Shown: one piece after another, positions 1-12,795 of the stretch
Layout: each line of letters opens with the position of its first letter
Numbering within the stretch: the stretch's first letter is position 1
Assembly: GCF_037042905.1 (NCBI RefSeq)
Contig: NC_087254.1
Span: 14,493,103 to 14,557,102, forward strand
Source of the DNA: Lytechinus pictus
Taxonomy: Eukaryota; Echinodermata; Echinoidea; Temnopleuroida; Toxopneustidae
Length of the DNA: 64,000 bases
Reading direction: 5' to 3'
Translations under genes and position numbers: made by a program
Notes under the pieces: model-generated
Told to the model about the DNA's origin: nothing
The model's database searches: none
Seen by the model: the letters and a program-made list of their open reading frames with translations, nothing else

Positions 1-659
1 GAGTTTTCCCATTCCTGCAGTTACCACCATCTGAAAGGGATATGACTAGAATATGATTATATGTAGAGAAATAAAAGTCATCATTAAATCTTGGCTCAAT
101 GAACAGTGAATAAGTTTGTCTTTACTCCAATGGAAAATTATTTGCATTTTTTTTTATGACAGTCAGAGTTTGCATCCGACAATTTTGCTACTGAAACATA
201 ATATTCATTTTTTGACAATGGGAGATGTAGGATGTATAAAGCAGGGGCTGTCACAGAAATATACTGAAAAAATAAAATGAAAGAAAATAGAAGGCTAAAA
301 TCTATTGCGCACATATGTATATTTTTGATATGGTTTGTTATTGAGTCATGGATTTGCAAGCAAATTTCTAAAACAAGTGCAGAGATTTTTGTTTATATTT
401 ATATTTCTATGATTAGTTGCATGATTAAAGGTACACTTTAAAATATGTCAGAAAATATATACTTGGAGAGAGAGTAAAAAAGGAGAGAGGAAACAGAAGG
501 AGATGATGGTATGGTGAAGCTCAAAATCAAGAGTGATGTGATAAAGTTAAAAAGAAAGAGTAGGAACGGAATATGAATAAAAGACTGAGTAGGAGAATAT
601 AAATAAACAATGATTAATTGGGTACGTAAACAATTTTTATCAAATCAGAATGCATTAAA
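1..659. other. AT-rich non-coding stretch, no gene seen
   Basis: The sequence is AT-rich and has no long or conserved reading frame. The only ORF, 73 codons on the minus strand, has no recognisable domain and looks like chance. The missing first exon of the TMEM220 homologue could lie here or further left, but I could not identify it. Confidence 0.5.
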
Positions 660-1210
660 CTTCAAATGAATGGTCTGAAGTGCAAAGGACTCTTCTTGCC
701 TTTTAAGGTGGGGGGGGGGGCATTATTCTGCTCAAAAAATATATCTGCCCCCTATTCTTTTTTTTTTGGGGGGGTTAAGTTCCTAGTCAAAATCCTTTTA
801 CTTTTACGAGGTCAATTTCTAAAGACCCCCCCCCCCCCAAAAAAAAAAAGGAGTAATGTCTCGCTTTAAAAATGCAAAGACCCCTGAGGGGCAAAGGCGT
901 AGACTGGTTTGAGCATGGGGAGGTAGAACTAAAAGTGGTATGGGGAGGGGTGCACATCTTGGGGAGGTGGAACTAAGGTTTGGAAAATCAGCTGTTGAAA
1001 GTTGAAGGGGTACACATTTCCATTTTGCTTGCCACTGTTGGAACTCCTCTGCCTCAGCGGAAGGTTTCACATTCACCCAGTGTACCCCCAGCCTATGCCA
1101 TTGAGGGGGTGCTTCTTTTAAGAGTGTTTATCATTTTTATGTTCCTAATGGCCACCGCCTTTAACCTTCTTTATTTTGATGTCAGATTTTAAGGACCAAT
1201 CCCGCCCCTC
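660..1210. repeat. Degenerate element debris with long G, C, A and T runs
   Basis: Runs of G, T, C and A of 8 to 11 bases (708-718, 761-775, 825-849) break up this stretch. The same style of sequence recurs at 7021-7305, 22655-22905, 33757-34115, 49601-49836 and 54290-54480. I read it as eroded MITE-like DNA. The short ORFs across it are driven by the homopolymers and are not genes. Confidence 0.4.
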
Positions 1211-1289
1211 CCCCCAAAACCTAGAAATATTACTGAAGGTGATTCAAACCCCCACACTCTGGCGTGAACATTTTAATGCAGAGAAGACA

Positions 1290-1995
1290 TTTAGAATTTA
1301 ATATGAATCTTTACCCCAAGATGAATATTTCTTCCAACTTTTATGAGCACTGACTTAAATCAGGGGAAGTAGTTTGATCCACAATGAGTTTTCCTGCATT
1401 TCTGGCTATCATATGTGGTTACCATGGCAATGCACTCTCTGACAAATGCACCAAAAAATGGTTCTTGCACAGTCATCTTTACCCCAAGGCAAATGTGTGA
1501 GCCAAATTTCATGAGAATTGGTTCAAAACTGATGAAGTAGTTCAAATTACAAGGTTTTTACCTAAATCTTGCCATATAATATGTTGTTACCATGGCAACA
1601 CAATTTCTGAAACACACCACAAAAAGTGCCTTGTACATCTTTACTTCAATACAAATGTGTGTGCTGAATTGCATGTGAATTGATTGAAAACTGATGAAGC
1701 AGTTTGAATTGTAAGTTTGTTCCAATTTTCACCATATAATATGTTGTTACCATGGCAACGAGATTTCTGAAAGACACACAAAAATGTGTCTAAGACATCT
1801 TCACCTCAGGACCAATGTGTGTGCCAAATTTCATGAGAATCAGATGAAAACAGAGGAAGTAGTTCTAACTGCAAGATGTTTACCTTATTTTTGCCATAAT
1901 ACACTGTTACCATGGCAACACCAATTCCAACACATACAAAAAATTTGTTTTGCACATCTTTACCCCAAGACCAAAATATGTACATACACACCAAC
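1290..1995. repeat. Degenerate ~160-bp tandem repeat, 4-5 copies, each with GTTACCATGGCAAC
   Basis: Successive units share segments such as CATCTTTACCCCAA, CAAATTTCATGAGAAT and GATGAAGTAGTT. The palindrome GTTACCATGGCAAC is perfect at 1586-1599, 1746-1759 and 1906-1919, exactly 160 bases apart. A one-mismatch copy (last base T) lies at 1418-1431. The core is better conserved than the rest of the unit. The palindrome matches the RFX/X-box consensus. Confidence 0.75.
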
Positions 1996-2361
1996 ATTCA
2001 ACCCCCTCCACCGCCACCCTTCGGCTTGTTTAGCTTCTGCATTCAGATATTTGGTGCATTGAGATGTGAGGACAAACAGAACATCTGTTCAAAAAGGGTC
2101 TGAATTCAAGAACTAAACCAATGCAAAATAATGCACTGCTATTGAGTTTTGCACTGGCGCTAGTCTATATATCAGACCAATCTAAACTCATAAATTCTGA
2201 CATTTTCACCCATTTTTTCTCTGTTCCTGCAGCCAGATTTTTTGGAGCATACCCCATTTTTAATTCTTATACATAAACAAAGGTCTGGAGAAAAAATCAT
2301 GCTTTTGTCCACCGTGTCCACAAGTAGGGCATTTTTGACGGTAACAGACCGGACTAGTAGG

Positions 2362-3252
2362 GGTGCATTGACGAAAATACGGCACTTGCTATTATGGCGT
2401 GCTATATTATGTACGTGTATTCCAACAATTCCGCTTTGGTCTGGTAATAAATTCGCCGCTAATCGAAATCACGATTTTATTTCTTGAAAATCAACCAAAT
2501 TGATCTTTATTAATCACTACATCGATCTAGGGGTGAACATTGGTGCACAGAAAAGGGGGACGGGGTCTACGATGCCCCGAAAGGTGGGGGTGCATTGACG
2601 AAAATACGGCACTTGCTATTATGGCGTGCTATATTATGTACGTGTATTCCTACAATTCCGCTTTGGTCTGGTAATAAATTCGCCGCTAATCGATCACGAT
2701 TTTATTTCTTGAAAATCAACCAAATTGATCTTTATTAATTACTACATCGATCTAGGGTTGAACATTGGTGCACAGAAAAGGGGGACGGGGTCTACGATGC
2801 CCCGAAAGGTGGTGGTGCATTGACGAAAATATAGCGCGTGCTATGTATTATATACGTGTATTGTAACAATTCCACTTTGGTCTGGTAATAAATTCGCCGC
2901 TAATCGAAATCACGATTTTATTTTTTGAAAATCAACTAAATTGATCTTTATTAATCACTTCATCGATCTAGGGGTGAACATTGGTGCACAGAAAAGGGGG
3001 ACGGGGTCTACGATGCCCCGAAAGGTGGGGGTGCATTGACGAAAAAAAACGGCACTTGCTATTTTGGCGTGCTATATTATGTACGTGTATTCCAACAATT
3101 CCGCTTTGGTCTGGTAATAAATTCGCCGCTAATCGAAATCACGATTTTATTTCTTGAAAATCAACCAAAATTGATCTTTATTAATCACATCATCGATCTA
3201 GGGGTGAACATTTTTGCACAGAAAAGGGGGACGGGGTCTACGATGCCCCGAA
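2362..3252. repeat. Satellite-like tandem array, four copies of a 216-227 bp unit
   Basis: Each unit begins near GTGCATTGACGAAAATA (2363, 2590, 2815, 3031) and ends in GGGTCTACGATGCCCCGAAA. Spacing is 227, 225 and 216 bases, and units are mostly more than 90% alike. The third copy has a small deletion after GAAAATA. No plausible protein is encoded; the ORFs inside are by-products of the repeat. Confidence 0.85.
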
Positions 3253-4238
3253 ATGCAGGGGGTGTAATTTTTATTGAGAATTTGATATCGATATGTCTTC
3301 ATGAATATTCATTAGGTGGGCTGATGATATCATATCGGTTATCCCCACTCGTTCTTTTGTATTTTATTATATGATTTTCTACCACTTTATTTTTACCTGG
3401 GACTAAAACAGTTGGAACTGATCCAGTACTTCAGTTATTTGTTGTTGCAACTTCTTTCATCATAATACTAATATAGACATCATTTACAAAAGAGTCAAAT
3501 TTACAAAAGAGAATTTTGAGGTCAGCAGTATTTTGTGAAAATAAAATGCACGCAGTCATGACTATCCATTTGAAGTTATCATGATGTCGTGTTCCAACTT
3601 TCGTTTCGCTTATAAAATGTTCTTACATGAAGGCGTTTTTTTAAATCACGTAATGTCTCTTATATTAAAATAATATCCATGAATTAATGAACAAATGCAT
3701 TAAATTTTGTTTGATACAATATTTTTTATTCTAGGGGGAGGAAATTTGAATATTCATAAATTCATATGATTAAAAAAGATGGAATATACAGGAGAGATTA
3801 CTTTTCTCCAATGAATGTTAAAGAAGAAATTTAAGGCACATAGAACTGGCCGAAATGCGGATCTTTAGAATATCATAACTCTGTTATCCTTGTCCGATTT
3901 TGTTTACATTTTACCAAATTTGTTTGATTCTTCTTGATCTCAATTACTTTCAGCTGCACTCATGCCATGTCATATAGAAACATACTCCCTTTAATTCTTA
4001 ATATATTCAAATGTTATACAAATCAGTCATATACTAATATTTGAAGCAATCATATTGTGGAATAGTGCATTATTGAAATTCCATATTTTCAGCCATCTGT
4101 AAGTTTGGATAACTATGCCTTTTATCTAAATACCATTTTCGTGCGCATTATGACAATCTTCGAGACGTTTGAATTTAAGCTGTATTTAGGGTCTGCAACT
4201 ATTAGACTACGCACACGGTGTAGGGCGGTTTGTATCGC
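3253..4238. other. Unique AT-rich non-coding stretch
   Basis: I see no exon, RNA gene or clear repeat here. It lies upstream of the first recognised TMEM220 exon and may be its intron or 5' flank. Confidence 0.45.
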
Positions 4239-4318
4239 GATAGCTCTGTGCGCTGGGTTTGTGCGCTGGCTTGCTTCAATATATTCTGTGCGCTGGGTTT
4301 GTGCGCTGGCTTCAGCCT
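4239..4318. repeat. Short minisatellite (TGTGCGCTGG motif)
   Basis: TGTGCGCTGGGTTTGTGCGC followed by TGGCTT occurs twice (from about 4247 and 4288), separated by CAATATATTC. The motif TGTGCGCTGG therefore appears four times in 70 bases. It is local tandem DNA inside a chance ORF. Confidence 0.6.
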
Positions 4319-4518
4319 GGTCATGTAACTTTTCTTACTGTTCAGAATCGATTGCCTCTCTCTGTGTTTGTTTGGTCTAACGTTAGATTGGATCTATTTT
4401 TTTTCTTCAGTTATCGAGTTTGGTGTTTGTAGGCATTAAATGAAGTGAAAAGTTACAGAAACAAACAACCTAAAATTGTATTCCACAGCAAGACTAGACA
4501 TGCTAGACTAGTATGTGA

Positions 4519-5206
4519 ATGGGGTGTCTGGAGAAAAAAATAATTTTTCTTATTTCAAGAAAATATGACATTTTCTTTGTGAATTTGAAGAGAAATGACC
4601 TTCAGACTGACAGAAATGTAACATTTTTGAAAAAAATCCAATTATTGGCTGCAAAAAAGAAGAATGAAATTAGGTAAATTTTCAGCATTTCTCTGCCATA
4701 GACTGTGTAGTTAAGAAATGGACACACACAAATCCAAATTTTTAGCTTCCGAGAGCTGTTATAAATTTATTATTAATGCCAAAAACTTGTCCATAAAGAG
4801 TCCAATAGGATTTTTTATGCTCTATCTGATGGTATGATTTTTATAAAGATTTGGAAACCAGATCACAATGAAAAATTGCGACAAAGTGAAAAAATTGTGC
4901 AAAACAGAAATTTTCATTTTCCCATAGAAAACGCATGGAGAAATGGCAATCTCAACACACACAAAAATAAGGGTTTGCAATTTATCTCTAAATCCTTATT
5001 TAAAATGATCATATAAACTTGTCCTTACTGTCAAAAGAAGCCCCTGAATTTTCTCTTTCCATACATGCCAAACACAAGTTAATAATCAATTCAGATCACA
5101 TTTTTCTAGTAGCCTGAACTTCCCCGAAAAAATGTGCCATATTTTCCCCTAAATTAGCCTGTTTTATGCTGACACTTTTCAGTGTGGCTTCAGACACCCT
5201 AGTCAT
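4519..5206. mobile_element. Candidate MITE with GGGGTGTCTGGAG ends
   Basis: GGGGTGTCTGGAG at the left is matched in inverse by CTTCAGACACCCT at the right. The interior is AT-rich with no coding capacity. It lies just upstream of the first recognised TMEM220 exon. The inverted ends are short, so the boundaries are approximate. Confidence 0.4.
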
Positions 5207-5302
5207 GTAGAAGAACTGGGACCCATAAACTTGTTATACTTATAAATTATTTTAAGTTATTTACAAGCATAATGTTTCCACTTCTTTTTTAAATATTTGC
5301 AG

Positions 5303-8136
5303 CACAATGACCCTGATGCAGGAATATGGATGGTAGGTATTAATTCCCCTCATTCTTCTCACTATATTTCCTCTTTGTTATTTCTTTCAATGGAAAACCA
5401 ATATGATATTTTGACAATTATATAATTTCAAAGTTCATGTGATAGGTTAACAAAAAGGAACATGATTAATTTGCTTGGTTATAGCAAAAGCATTGGCATT
5501 CTAAATTTGTGCTGAATGTATTTTTTTTCTAATGAGTTAACCTGATCAGTAAAGAGATTTGGTATTATTTAAGAGCTAAACTCCCATATTCATATTGTTG
5601 AGATTTGTTTACTAGTCTTTTGTTAAATTCAAAAGTTTTGATTTGAAATATTTCATGTATCGATATATTATTTGTCCATTATTAATCAGTGTACTCATAT
5701 ACATGCATGTTCTGTTTGTAACTTGGGATATGGGTTTTATCCTCTGTATTTCTTTGCAATTTCTTTAGTAATTTTTTTGTGTGTGTTTATGTAATTTGCA
5801 TGTAATATTTTGATGAATTTGCAAATATCACTTGAATTGAATCGATGATTATTTTTTCTAGCTGGCCTATGGCATTCCAGCATTTCTCTGTGTAGCACAG
5901 TGTGTGAAGCCAAGTATATCAGGTAATGGAGATTACTCATATGAGAGGTATATTTTTGGATTGCCTACATAAATACAATGGTAATAATAGATGGAAATTA
6001 TAGTGTTAGCTTTTCCATGAACTTTATATTAAACTGATGTATTCAATCTTTGTGAAATGATATCTTTGACACCTTAAGCTTATCACAGTACACAGTTTTT
6101 ATCATTTAATCATCGTTTGCTAATTTCAAGATGAATTTGTTATGGGAATAAATAGTTTGTTAACATGACCCCAGTTATATGCATTTCCTTGAATATCAAT
6201 ATGTCATGATTTTTTTTAAATCTTGTTTTGTATTGCCCTGTGTTTATTATTTGTAATTGTATTATTTCTAACCCTATATTTCCTGACATTTCTTCTCTAG
6301 AAAATGTAGTATGGCGTTACATGACGGTGTTTCATCTGGTGCTATGTGCCTGTGGTGAGGGGTATATTCTATCTCACAGCTACCTGTCCAGTGGGGCCGC
6401 TGGTAAACATGCCCAGCAGTGGTTCGAAAGAGAAGAAGCCAGGTAAGGATCAATTTATTGGGGATTATAACCTCATCCAGCATGAATGGATTTTGAAGAT
6501 TTCTCTGGATCATAAATGATGCTTAGTTTCAAACACCCGCACCTCCTTGTCAGTAATACATCTATATGTCAAACAGAAGTATACCAAATGTTTTTACCAT
6601 TTCAAATTCCATGCATGAGAAATATCGACAAAGTTGTATTTAGATTGTCAACATATTTTCTTCTATATTTATTGATAATTATACCAAAATAAGAATGCAC
6701 TCTATATATAACATGTAGACATTTTTCTAAAATGTTAGTGTATCATATAAAGTTACATGCATGACTAATTATCTGATACATATTTTTTGTCATTGACTCA
6801 AATTTCATTTCATCACAACCATTTATCTTTCCTATTGGAGTAATAATTTCTCAAATAGCATATTATCTGCACTATTAGGGTCTAAATTAGATTGTTATAC
6901 CAGTATTATCATGTTTTTAAAAAGAGTAAAGAAAACAAATAATTGTTATAGTATAATTAAAAATTTCCCTTTTTGTAATATGAATTAGGGTGTTGATTTT
7001 TTATTGGTACCTGTACTATGCAGTGGCGGATCCAGGGGTAGGCACAGCTGGCCCTTGCCCATTCCCCCTTGTGAGAGCCATAATCAAAATTTATAATGTA
7101 AATACACAGTTTTTACATAAGTGTGCCCCCCCCCCCCCCCTCTTTACACAGAACCTTTTTTTTGGGGGGGGGGTTCGCTTGTCAAATTTTCTGCAAACAA
7201 AAGTGACCTTCAATTTTAGGTGAAAACTTTTTTTTTTGCTTGTCAAATTTTCATTGGGAAAATGTGCCCCCCCTTAAGAAAATCATGGATCCGCCCCTGG
7301 TACTGCCCTAATGAAATTTCCTTCATTATCTCCATTTTGCACATCAATATTTCTTTGTTCACCTTTTGGTTCTGTTTTGAATGCTATACTGCTGTTGTAT
7401 TACATCAAGTAATTAATTGTGCTGTATCTTTCAGGGAATTTGCAGGGCTTCTATTGGTCTGTATATGGCTAACCTTATGTATTCTACAAACAAAGTAAGC
7501 AGAAAGAGATATTCAATCTTAATAAATTATGAATATTTTTTGTAGAGTAGGATTGTCTTATGAATTTACCTTACAGATATTTCGTGCATTTAATATGGAG
7601 GTTATTTATTTGTTTATATATCTATTTTTCTGTGTATCTATTCATTTATCTTTATTTTATATCCATTTATATATATTTTTTTTTTGGAGGGTTATGGTGA
7701 GACAGGTTTATATTGTCTGAATATAGCAAGCACAAAATCAACGAATCTCAAAACTTAGTTTATATCTTTCAAAGAAAAGATTTAGTGGATTCAGGTATCA
7801 AGTTTTATGTTACAATAACAGTCAGTATTTATAGAAAAATAATAAATTCTATTAAGTACATATGTGGTATGGCTAGAATGGTTACCTTTTAAACTTGATG
7901 AGAAATCATATAAAAGAATGATTGAATTATCATGACTATTTTTTAACATATTTATTTCTTTGCATTTCAGGACAAATAGAATGACAAGCCCTCCTCGGTT
8001 GGTGGTTTGGCTGGCTCTCCTCCTGATTATAACACCATTCATCCTATGGGCTTCTATCAACTTCAACAGACATTATGATGAGATTCAACCAGACCATTGC
8101 AAAGGATCACTGAAGATGCCCAGCTTTCAAATGTGA
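5303..8136 (+). CDS. TMEM220: TMEM220 homologue (transmembrane protein 220), partial, five exons
   Basis: Five exons are seen: 5303-5332, 5862-5922, 6301-6442, 7435-7494 and 7971-8136. All have AG/GT boundaries and their phases join into 152 codons plus a TGA stop. The product opens with HNDPDAGIWM and LAYGIPAFLCV, the hallmark start of the TMEM220 family (vertebrate proteins have NDPDAE..W followed by Y.IPA). It ends with a hydrophobic helix, then an H-C-K tail, like vertebrate members. At least three or four hydrophobic segments are visible: around LAYGIPAFLCV, VFHLVLCACGEGYIL, FAGLLLVCIWLTLCIL and VVWLALLLIITPFILW. This fits a small multi-pass membrane protein of about 160-180 residues. 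Molecular function is not established for the family. The first exon, with the start codon and the residue before HNDPD, was not found; it may lie upstream of 5300 or outside the window. No frameshift or stop interrupts the five exons. Confidence 0.85.
7021..7305. mobile_element. MITE-like element, GGCGGATCC family, in a TMEM220 intron
   Basis: It starts CAGTGGCGGATCCAGGGG and ends with the inverse GGATCCGCCCCTGGTACTG. The interior has long C, T and G runs. A related copy is at 22655-22905 and shares GCACAGCTGGCCC followed by a C run. It lies between TMEM220 exons at 6301-6442 and 7435-7494. Confidence 0.6.
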
Positions 8137-8333
8137 CACGAGTTCTTGTGAAGAATAAGGAAGGCTTATCTGGTGGAAGCTCTCACAGTTAATTATTAAA
8201 CCATTCTATTGTTGTTTTTATGGTTCCATGTCATTTGCTCCAGCGACAATTGCTCCGCTGTAAATTCCACTCACCAACAGAATTACCAACTTCAACCCTC
8301 TATTTGACATTATATCCTATTCTAAATCTAACA

Positions 8334-8756
8334 CAGGGTGCTACATAAGCACTCGCCCGATTGCCCAGGGCAAGTAACAGTTAGAGTCGGGCAAGTGTTT
8401 TGAAGTAAAGACCAAAACTACTTGCCCGAATCGGGCAAGCAAAATTCTCACAGTAGAATGACCAAAATTATGGTCGATATGATACATTGACCCTAATTTT
8501 GGTCATGGCAGGCAAGATAAAAACACTTTGAAAAAAGAAAAGCAAGAACAAGTTAGATCAGTTCATGTCAAAAGAGAGAAAAAGGTCAATGGTTTATAAA
8601 ACCGCAAAACTTTCTTTTGAAGAGGTAAATCTTTTTTTTCAAGGATTTTTTCGGGCAAGTGAAATAGATTTTGGGCAAGTACATGTATATTCCAACTATT
8701 TAAAAATTAACTTGCCCAACTGGGCAAGTGCTTCTAAAAAGTTATGTAGCACCCTG
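8334..8756. mobile_element. MITE with CAGGGTGCTACATAA termini
   Basis: The ends are a perfect 15-bp inverted repeat, CAGGGTGCTACATAA and TTATGTAGCACCCTG. CTAACA flanks both sides (offset by one base) and is a likely target duplication. Inside, ACTTGCCC/GGGCAAGT motifs recur in both orientations about ten times. No coding capacity. It lies just downstream of the TMEM220 stop, possibly in the 3' UTR or flank. Confidence 0.75.
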
Positions 8757-10050
8757 CCTAACATAAAACCCTATTGCAGCCTCAGCCCTATATCTTAGAT
8801 GAAATAAAGCCCGAAGCAATTGTCGCAGCAGCAAATTTTGTGTCACCATTTTTTATATAACACCACTTGTAACAGTGGAATAGTGAAATATACAGCAGGT
8901 CTGCAGATATAATAACATATCAATCAAGGTTCACATGGCATTACAAATGAGTGGAATATGAAGTGCTAAAATATGAGCCCACAAATATTGACTTTTCTTG
9001 AAGTTTCACGAAGTGTGACAGTTTTTTTTATCCAATATAATTGTATATGTGGCAAATGATATTCATGGAAATATGCTGATGCATATATGATTAGAGCACA
9101 TTGCTCTCAGAATGTGCGTTAATGTCAAATATGGCAGTATATTACAACGTTGGCTAATATGATAAACAATGACTGAAAGATGGAAGATGGCTTGCCATAC
9201 TTCAATCTGTTTTAAAATTATGTGTAACTTTACTAGTTGCTATTAAATGAAAGAGCCCTGAAGATCAAGTCTAACTCGGCATGAGGGACTCGGACAGGGA
9301 AATATAGGTAAAATGTGAGAGTGGTAAATACTATGACCAAGAAAATATATAGATTTGTTTGAAGAATGGGGAATATCAGAAATCTAATAGAGCTGATAAG
9401 ATGAATGTGAGATTTCAAAGGAAAAAAAAAAGAAATATGTGTTAGGTAGTTTCAAATAAATGCAAGTAGAGGTGATTTTTTGCAAAACAATGTGGCAATT
9501 ATTTTTATGGTTTGTATTAAATCTATCTTACATCATCTCTTGGAAGTCTTTTTTTTTTCTACATGAAAAAATGCTGGGTCTGCTCAAGTGCCAAGTTAGT
9601 CAGATCCATTTCTTAATAATATTTCATCTCTTAAAACCCACCCAAATACCAAACGGAGAAGTCTACCATGCAGCTGGTCTGTATGAAAAGTAAATGGTGC
9701 TATGAAAGTGTGACAATTATTTGTATTCTATTGATGATATATGATCGATGCATTTTTCTTATGTTAAATTATGAGTACTTATTAACATAAAAAGCGGCTA
9801 ATTGAGAAATTGACTTTACCCATTTCAGGGCGCTGGGAGCAATTTATAGAAGGGGGTGCTGGGGTCTTTGTTCAGAAAAAAGACAAGCAAAAAAAAACCC
9901 CAAAAACCCAAATATTTCACTCGCAAGATGGGGATTTTGAAAGGGGAAAATTTTGCAAGCAAAAAAAAAGATTATTGCAAATCTCTGTCATGTAGGAGCA
10001 ATAATCCCATTATAATTTTTTTTCTGCTTGTAAACCTGATTTTCAGGGGG
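8757..10050. other. Non-coding flank, no gene seen
   Basis: AT-rich sequence without exons or RNA genes. An AATAAA at about 8802 could serve the TMEM220 transcript but is more than 600 bases past the stop. Homopolymer-rich debris sits at 9826-10048. Confidence 0.4.
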
Positions 10051-10054
10051 TGAT

Positions 10055-10600
10055 GCCTATGGTATTACAATAAACAAATATATCAGGCTTTGAGAAAGTA
10101 TAGTGGAATTATTTATCCGAGGTTGATCTGGCAATTACTATTTTTCCCGAGGGGCGAAGCCCCGAGGGAAATATAGTAGTTTTGCCAGTCCAACCGAGGA
10201 TTAATAATTCCCACTATGCTTTCGAATGAAACGCCTGGTATATTTGTTTTATATCCTACTTTTAATAATTTACAACCAAAATCTATGCGTTGAGCTTGCT
10301 AAGTCCGGTTACTTGCGTTGAATTACCTTCTTTTCTCTGAGCCACCGCGCTCAGCAGAACGCAGATTAGTGCCTGCGCCGACGCATCACGGGACTTGCCC
10401 GGGAGAGAGAGCTCGCTGGCCGGTGCGCCCGAGAGTTTAGCTAAATATCCAGATTTCTGAAATAATGACGTCAGAATATTGGTATAGCGAAAAATATATC
10501 GAGGTCTGACGTCACGCAACATCATAGTTGAAATATAGATGGTCACGTGATGCTATTTGAACCAATCACTATACAGGATTCAATCTATGTAGGATATAAT
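10055..10600. repeat. Dispersed repeat, related to 30840-31550
   Basis: Segments reading TATAGTGGAATTATT, AATCCTCGG/CCGAGG and GCGCCGG-type boxes near 10060-10460 recur in rearranged or inverse form at 30840-31060 and 31430-31550 (for example AACGCAGATT..TGCC..GGGACTTGCCCG against its reverse complement). CGAGGGGCGAAGCCCCGAGG forms a local near-palindrome at about 10148. No ORF is convincing. Confidence 0.5.
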
Positions 10601-11489
10601 TAATAACATATGCAGCACCTCCTTGAAAAAAAATCTTCCTAGGGCCATGACCCATCTGCAAACCTGTGATGTAATAAACAGTGAAAATCAGCTGTCTTTT
10701 GTACATTTACCATGATGATGATTCTCACTTTCTAATGCTACAGTCACACCATCAAAATTAATCCAAACCAACCAATGGTATGTCATTCAAAATAATGTTA
10801 CAGCTTGAATCGGTCCGGAGACTGTTTCGTTGGTGTGACTATGCACTATTAAAGGAATGCACAAAGCACAGTGGATCAACAGGTGTCTGAAGTGTCATAA
10901 ATCTAGCTATCAACAATAACTGAGAGTTCTCAGATGTAGCGCAAGGCGTGAATTCACCATTCATTTTGAGCACTGAACTAGAAATTCTACTTCTTGTTCA
11001 GTGATGCGTGACGCAACAACTTCCGGTCTACTCGTCCCATAGCTGGTGCTAATCTAGTCGCATCCACTTTTGCACCTGCTTTATGCAATGCGTTCTCAAT
11101 CTTGTCTTACATTTGGAGGAGAAATCATTGTAAGACTTGCTACTTTTGTTATCCTTGCTGTATACTATTCTTATCTTCAAGCTACCAGAAGTTACTGGGT
11201 CAAGAAGTATACGTCATGAGCTGCATCCGGGGACTTATTATGATAGATGGCTATTCTAATTTCTAAGTTATACCTAGAAATAACATGTTATTGTCAATAG
11301 CAAGAATTTAATTGAAAATGCGCCATGAATGTACACTTTAAAATTTAAATATAATATTTAAAATAAATTTGTCATCAGTTATCTGTATGCAATGAACAGG
11401 GATCACCTGGGCCACCCAGTACTTGGACCAGCTTTGTGCATACATGTTCCAATGGGATCGTCTAAGAAATGTTTCAAGAGGGGGGGGGG

Positions 11490-11700
11490 GGGGCATTGTG
11501 GTCTAGTGGTTATGGCTCTTGTCTTTCAATCTGAAGGACATGGGTTTGATTCCCAACAAGAAATTTAGCTATATTTTTATGCACTCAACCCAGGTGAGGT
11601 GAAAGGGTACCCGGTAGGAAGATATTCCTTGAATGCCTGAGCGCCTGTAGGCAGCACGGCTAAAGCCGGGGTGGTAATAACAACATTATTGTAATGTGCA
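11490..11700 (+). mobile_element. tRNA-derived SINE
   Basis: The head GCATTGTGGTCTAGTGGTTA resembles a pol III A box. A B-box-like GGGTTTGATTCCC follows about 45 bases on. The body has the family signature CAACCCAGGTGAGGTG, then GGGTACCCGGTAGGA and GCTAAAGCCGGGGT. A G run precedes it. The tail is diverged. Confidence 0.8.
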
Positions 11701-12606
11701 ATTGAGTATATACATTGTACATATAGAAATTACGCAACATTAATGTACAATTATTATTATTATAATGTATTATATTTTGAAGGACCAAACGTGAATGCAT
11801 CAATGACCAAGCACTGCCTAATATCATGTAAGTCTAGAGAAAGATATTGAGATCAGAAATATATGACCAATTGTCCTTTTTTTATGCAAAATGAAAATAG
11901 CTTTCTTGCCATTCATTCCAAACATCTCTAAAATGTTTTTGATATTGTCCAATAAAAATGTTGAAACCAAAGTTTTCTCAACAGTATTTGGAAGTGGTCT
12001 AATTTTGCTGCTTACAAGAAACTGTACAAATAGAGATAATGTTTGTTATATATTTAATTAATATGATTCTCAATATTTAACCACAGGGATACCAATTCTC
12101 AGTACATGTATATGGAAACAAGTATATATACATTGTTTATTATATCATGACTTGAAAATTTGATGTGATATCAACAAAAATGCATGGATGTCTAAATATA
12201 TAAATTCCTTTTTTTTCTATATTATTTTCTTGACTAGTGAAAATTGTGCAAAAAACAATTTACCTGGTTATGAAAAATGTAAAGCATGTATCTTAATATG
12301 TTTTGCAGTGTATTCCAAGAGTCACAACTTTGGCAGCACTTGCTACCAGGATTATACAGTATATATGCCCTATGAAAATTTGATGTCACTTATAAATGGC
12401 AAAAATAGAACACCATTTACTTAGTAAAGACAAGTTTCACACATTTTTTTTTAAATTCAGTTGCCCTCTTTGTTCATGAATTGAGATGAGCATGTGATTA
12501 AATTTCCAAGTATTTTTAATTATTCAGCATGATTTTGTTGTTATTTACATGTACAATGAGGGATGATATAAATGATCTAAATAATGGCTAAATAATGGAC
12601 AGGTGA
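11701..12606. other. AT-rich non-coding stretch, no gene seen
   Basis: No exon, RNA gene or repeat boundary recognised. ORFs here are short and low-complexity. Confidence 0.4.
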
Positions 12607-12795
12607 ATCATGACAAGAGTGATGATGGTAATGATGATGAGAGTGATGATGGGGAAGATGGTGATGAGAGTGACGGTGATGATGGTGATTGATGATGATG
12701 ATAATGATGGTGGTGATGACATGATTACGATGAAGATGGTAGTGGTGGTGGTCACGATAGCTACAATGATGTTGATGGTGGTGATAAAATTGTCA
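12607..12795. repeat. Imperfect (GATGRT)n microsatellite
   Basis: About 190 bases of interleaved GATGATGGT and GATGAT triplets. The methionine-rich ORF across it is a product of the triplet repeat and is not a gene. Confidence 0.9.

Noticed and set aside
4105-4380. 91-codon ORF as the missing TMEM220 first exon
   Set aside because: It is made of a TGTGCGCTGG minisatellite and lacks the expected hydrophobic start and donor before HNDPD.
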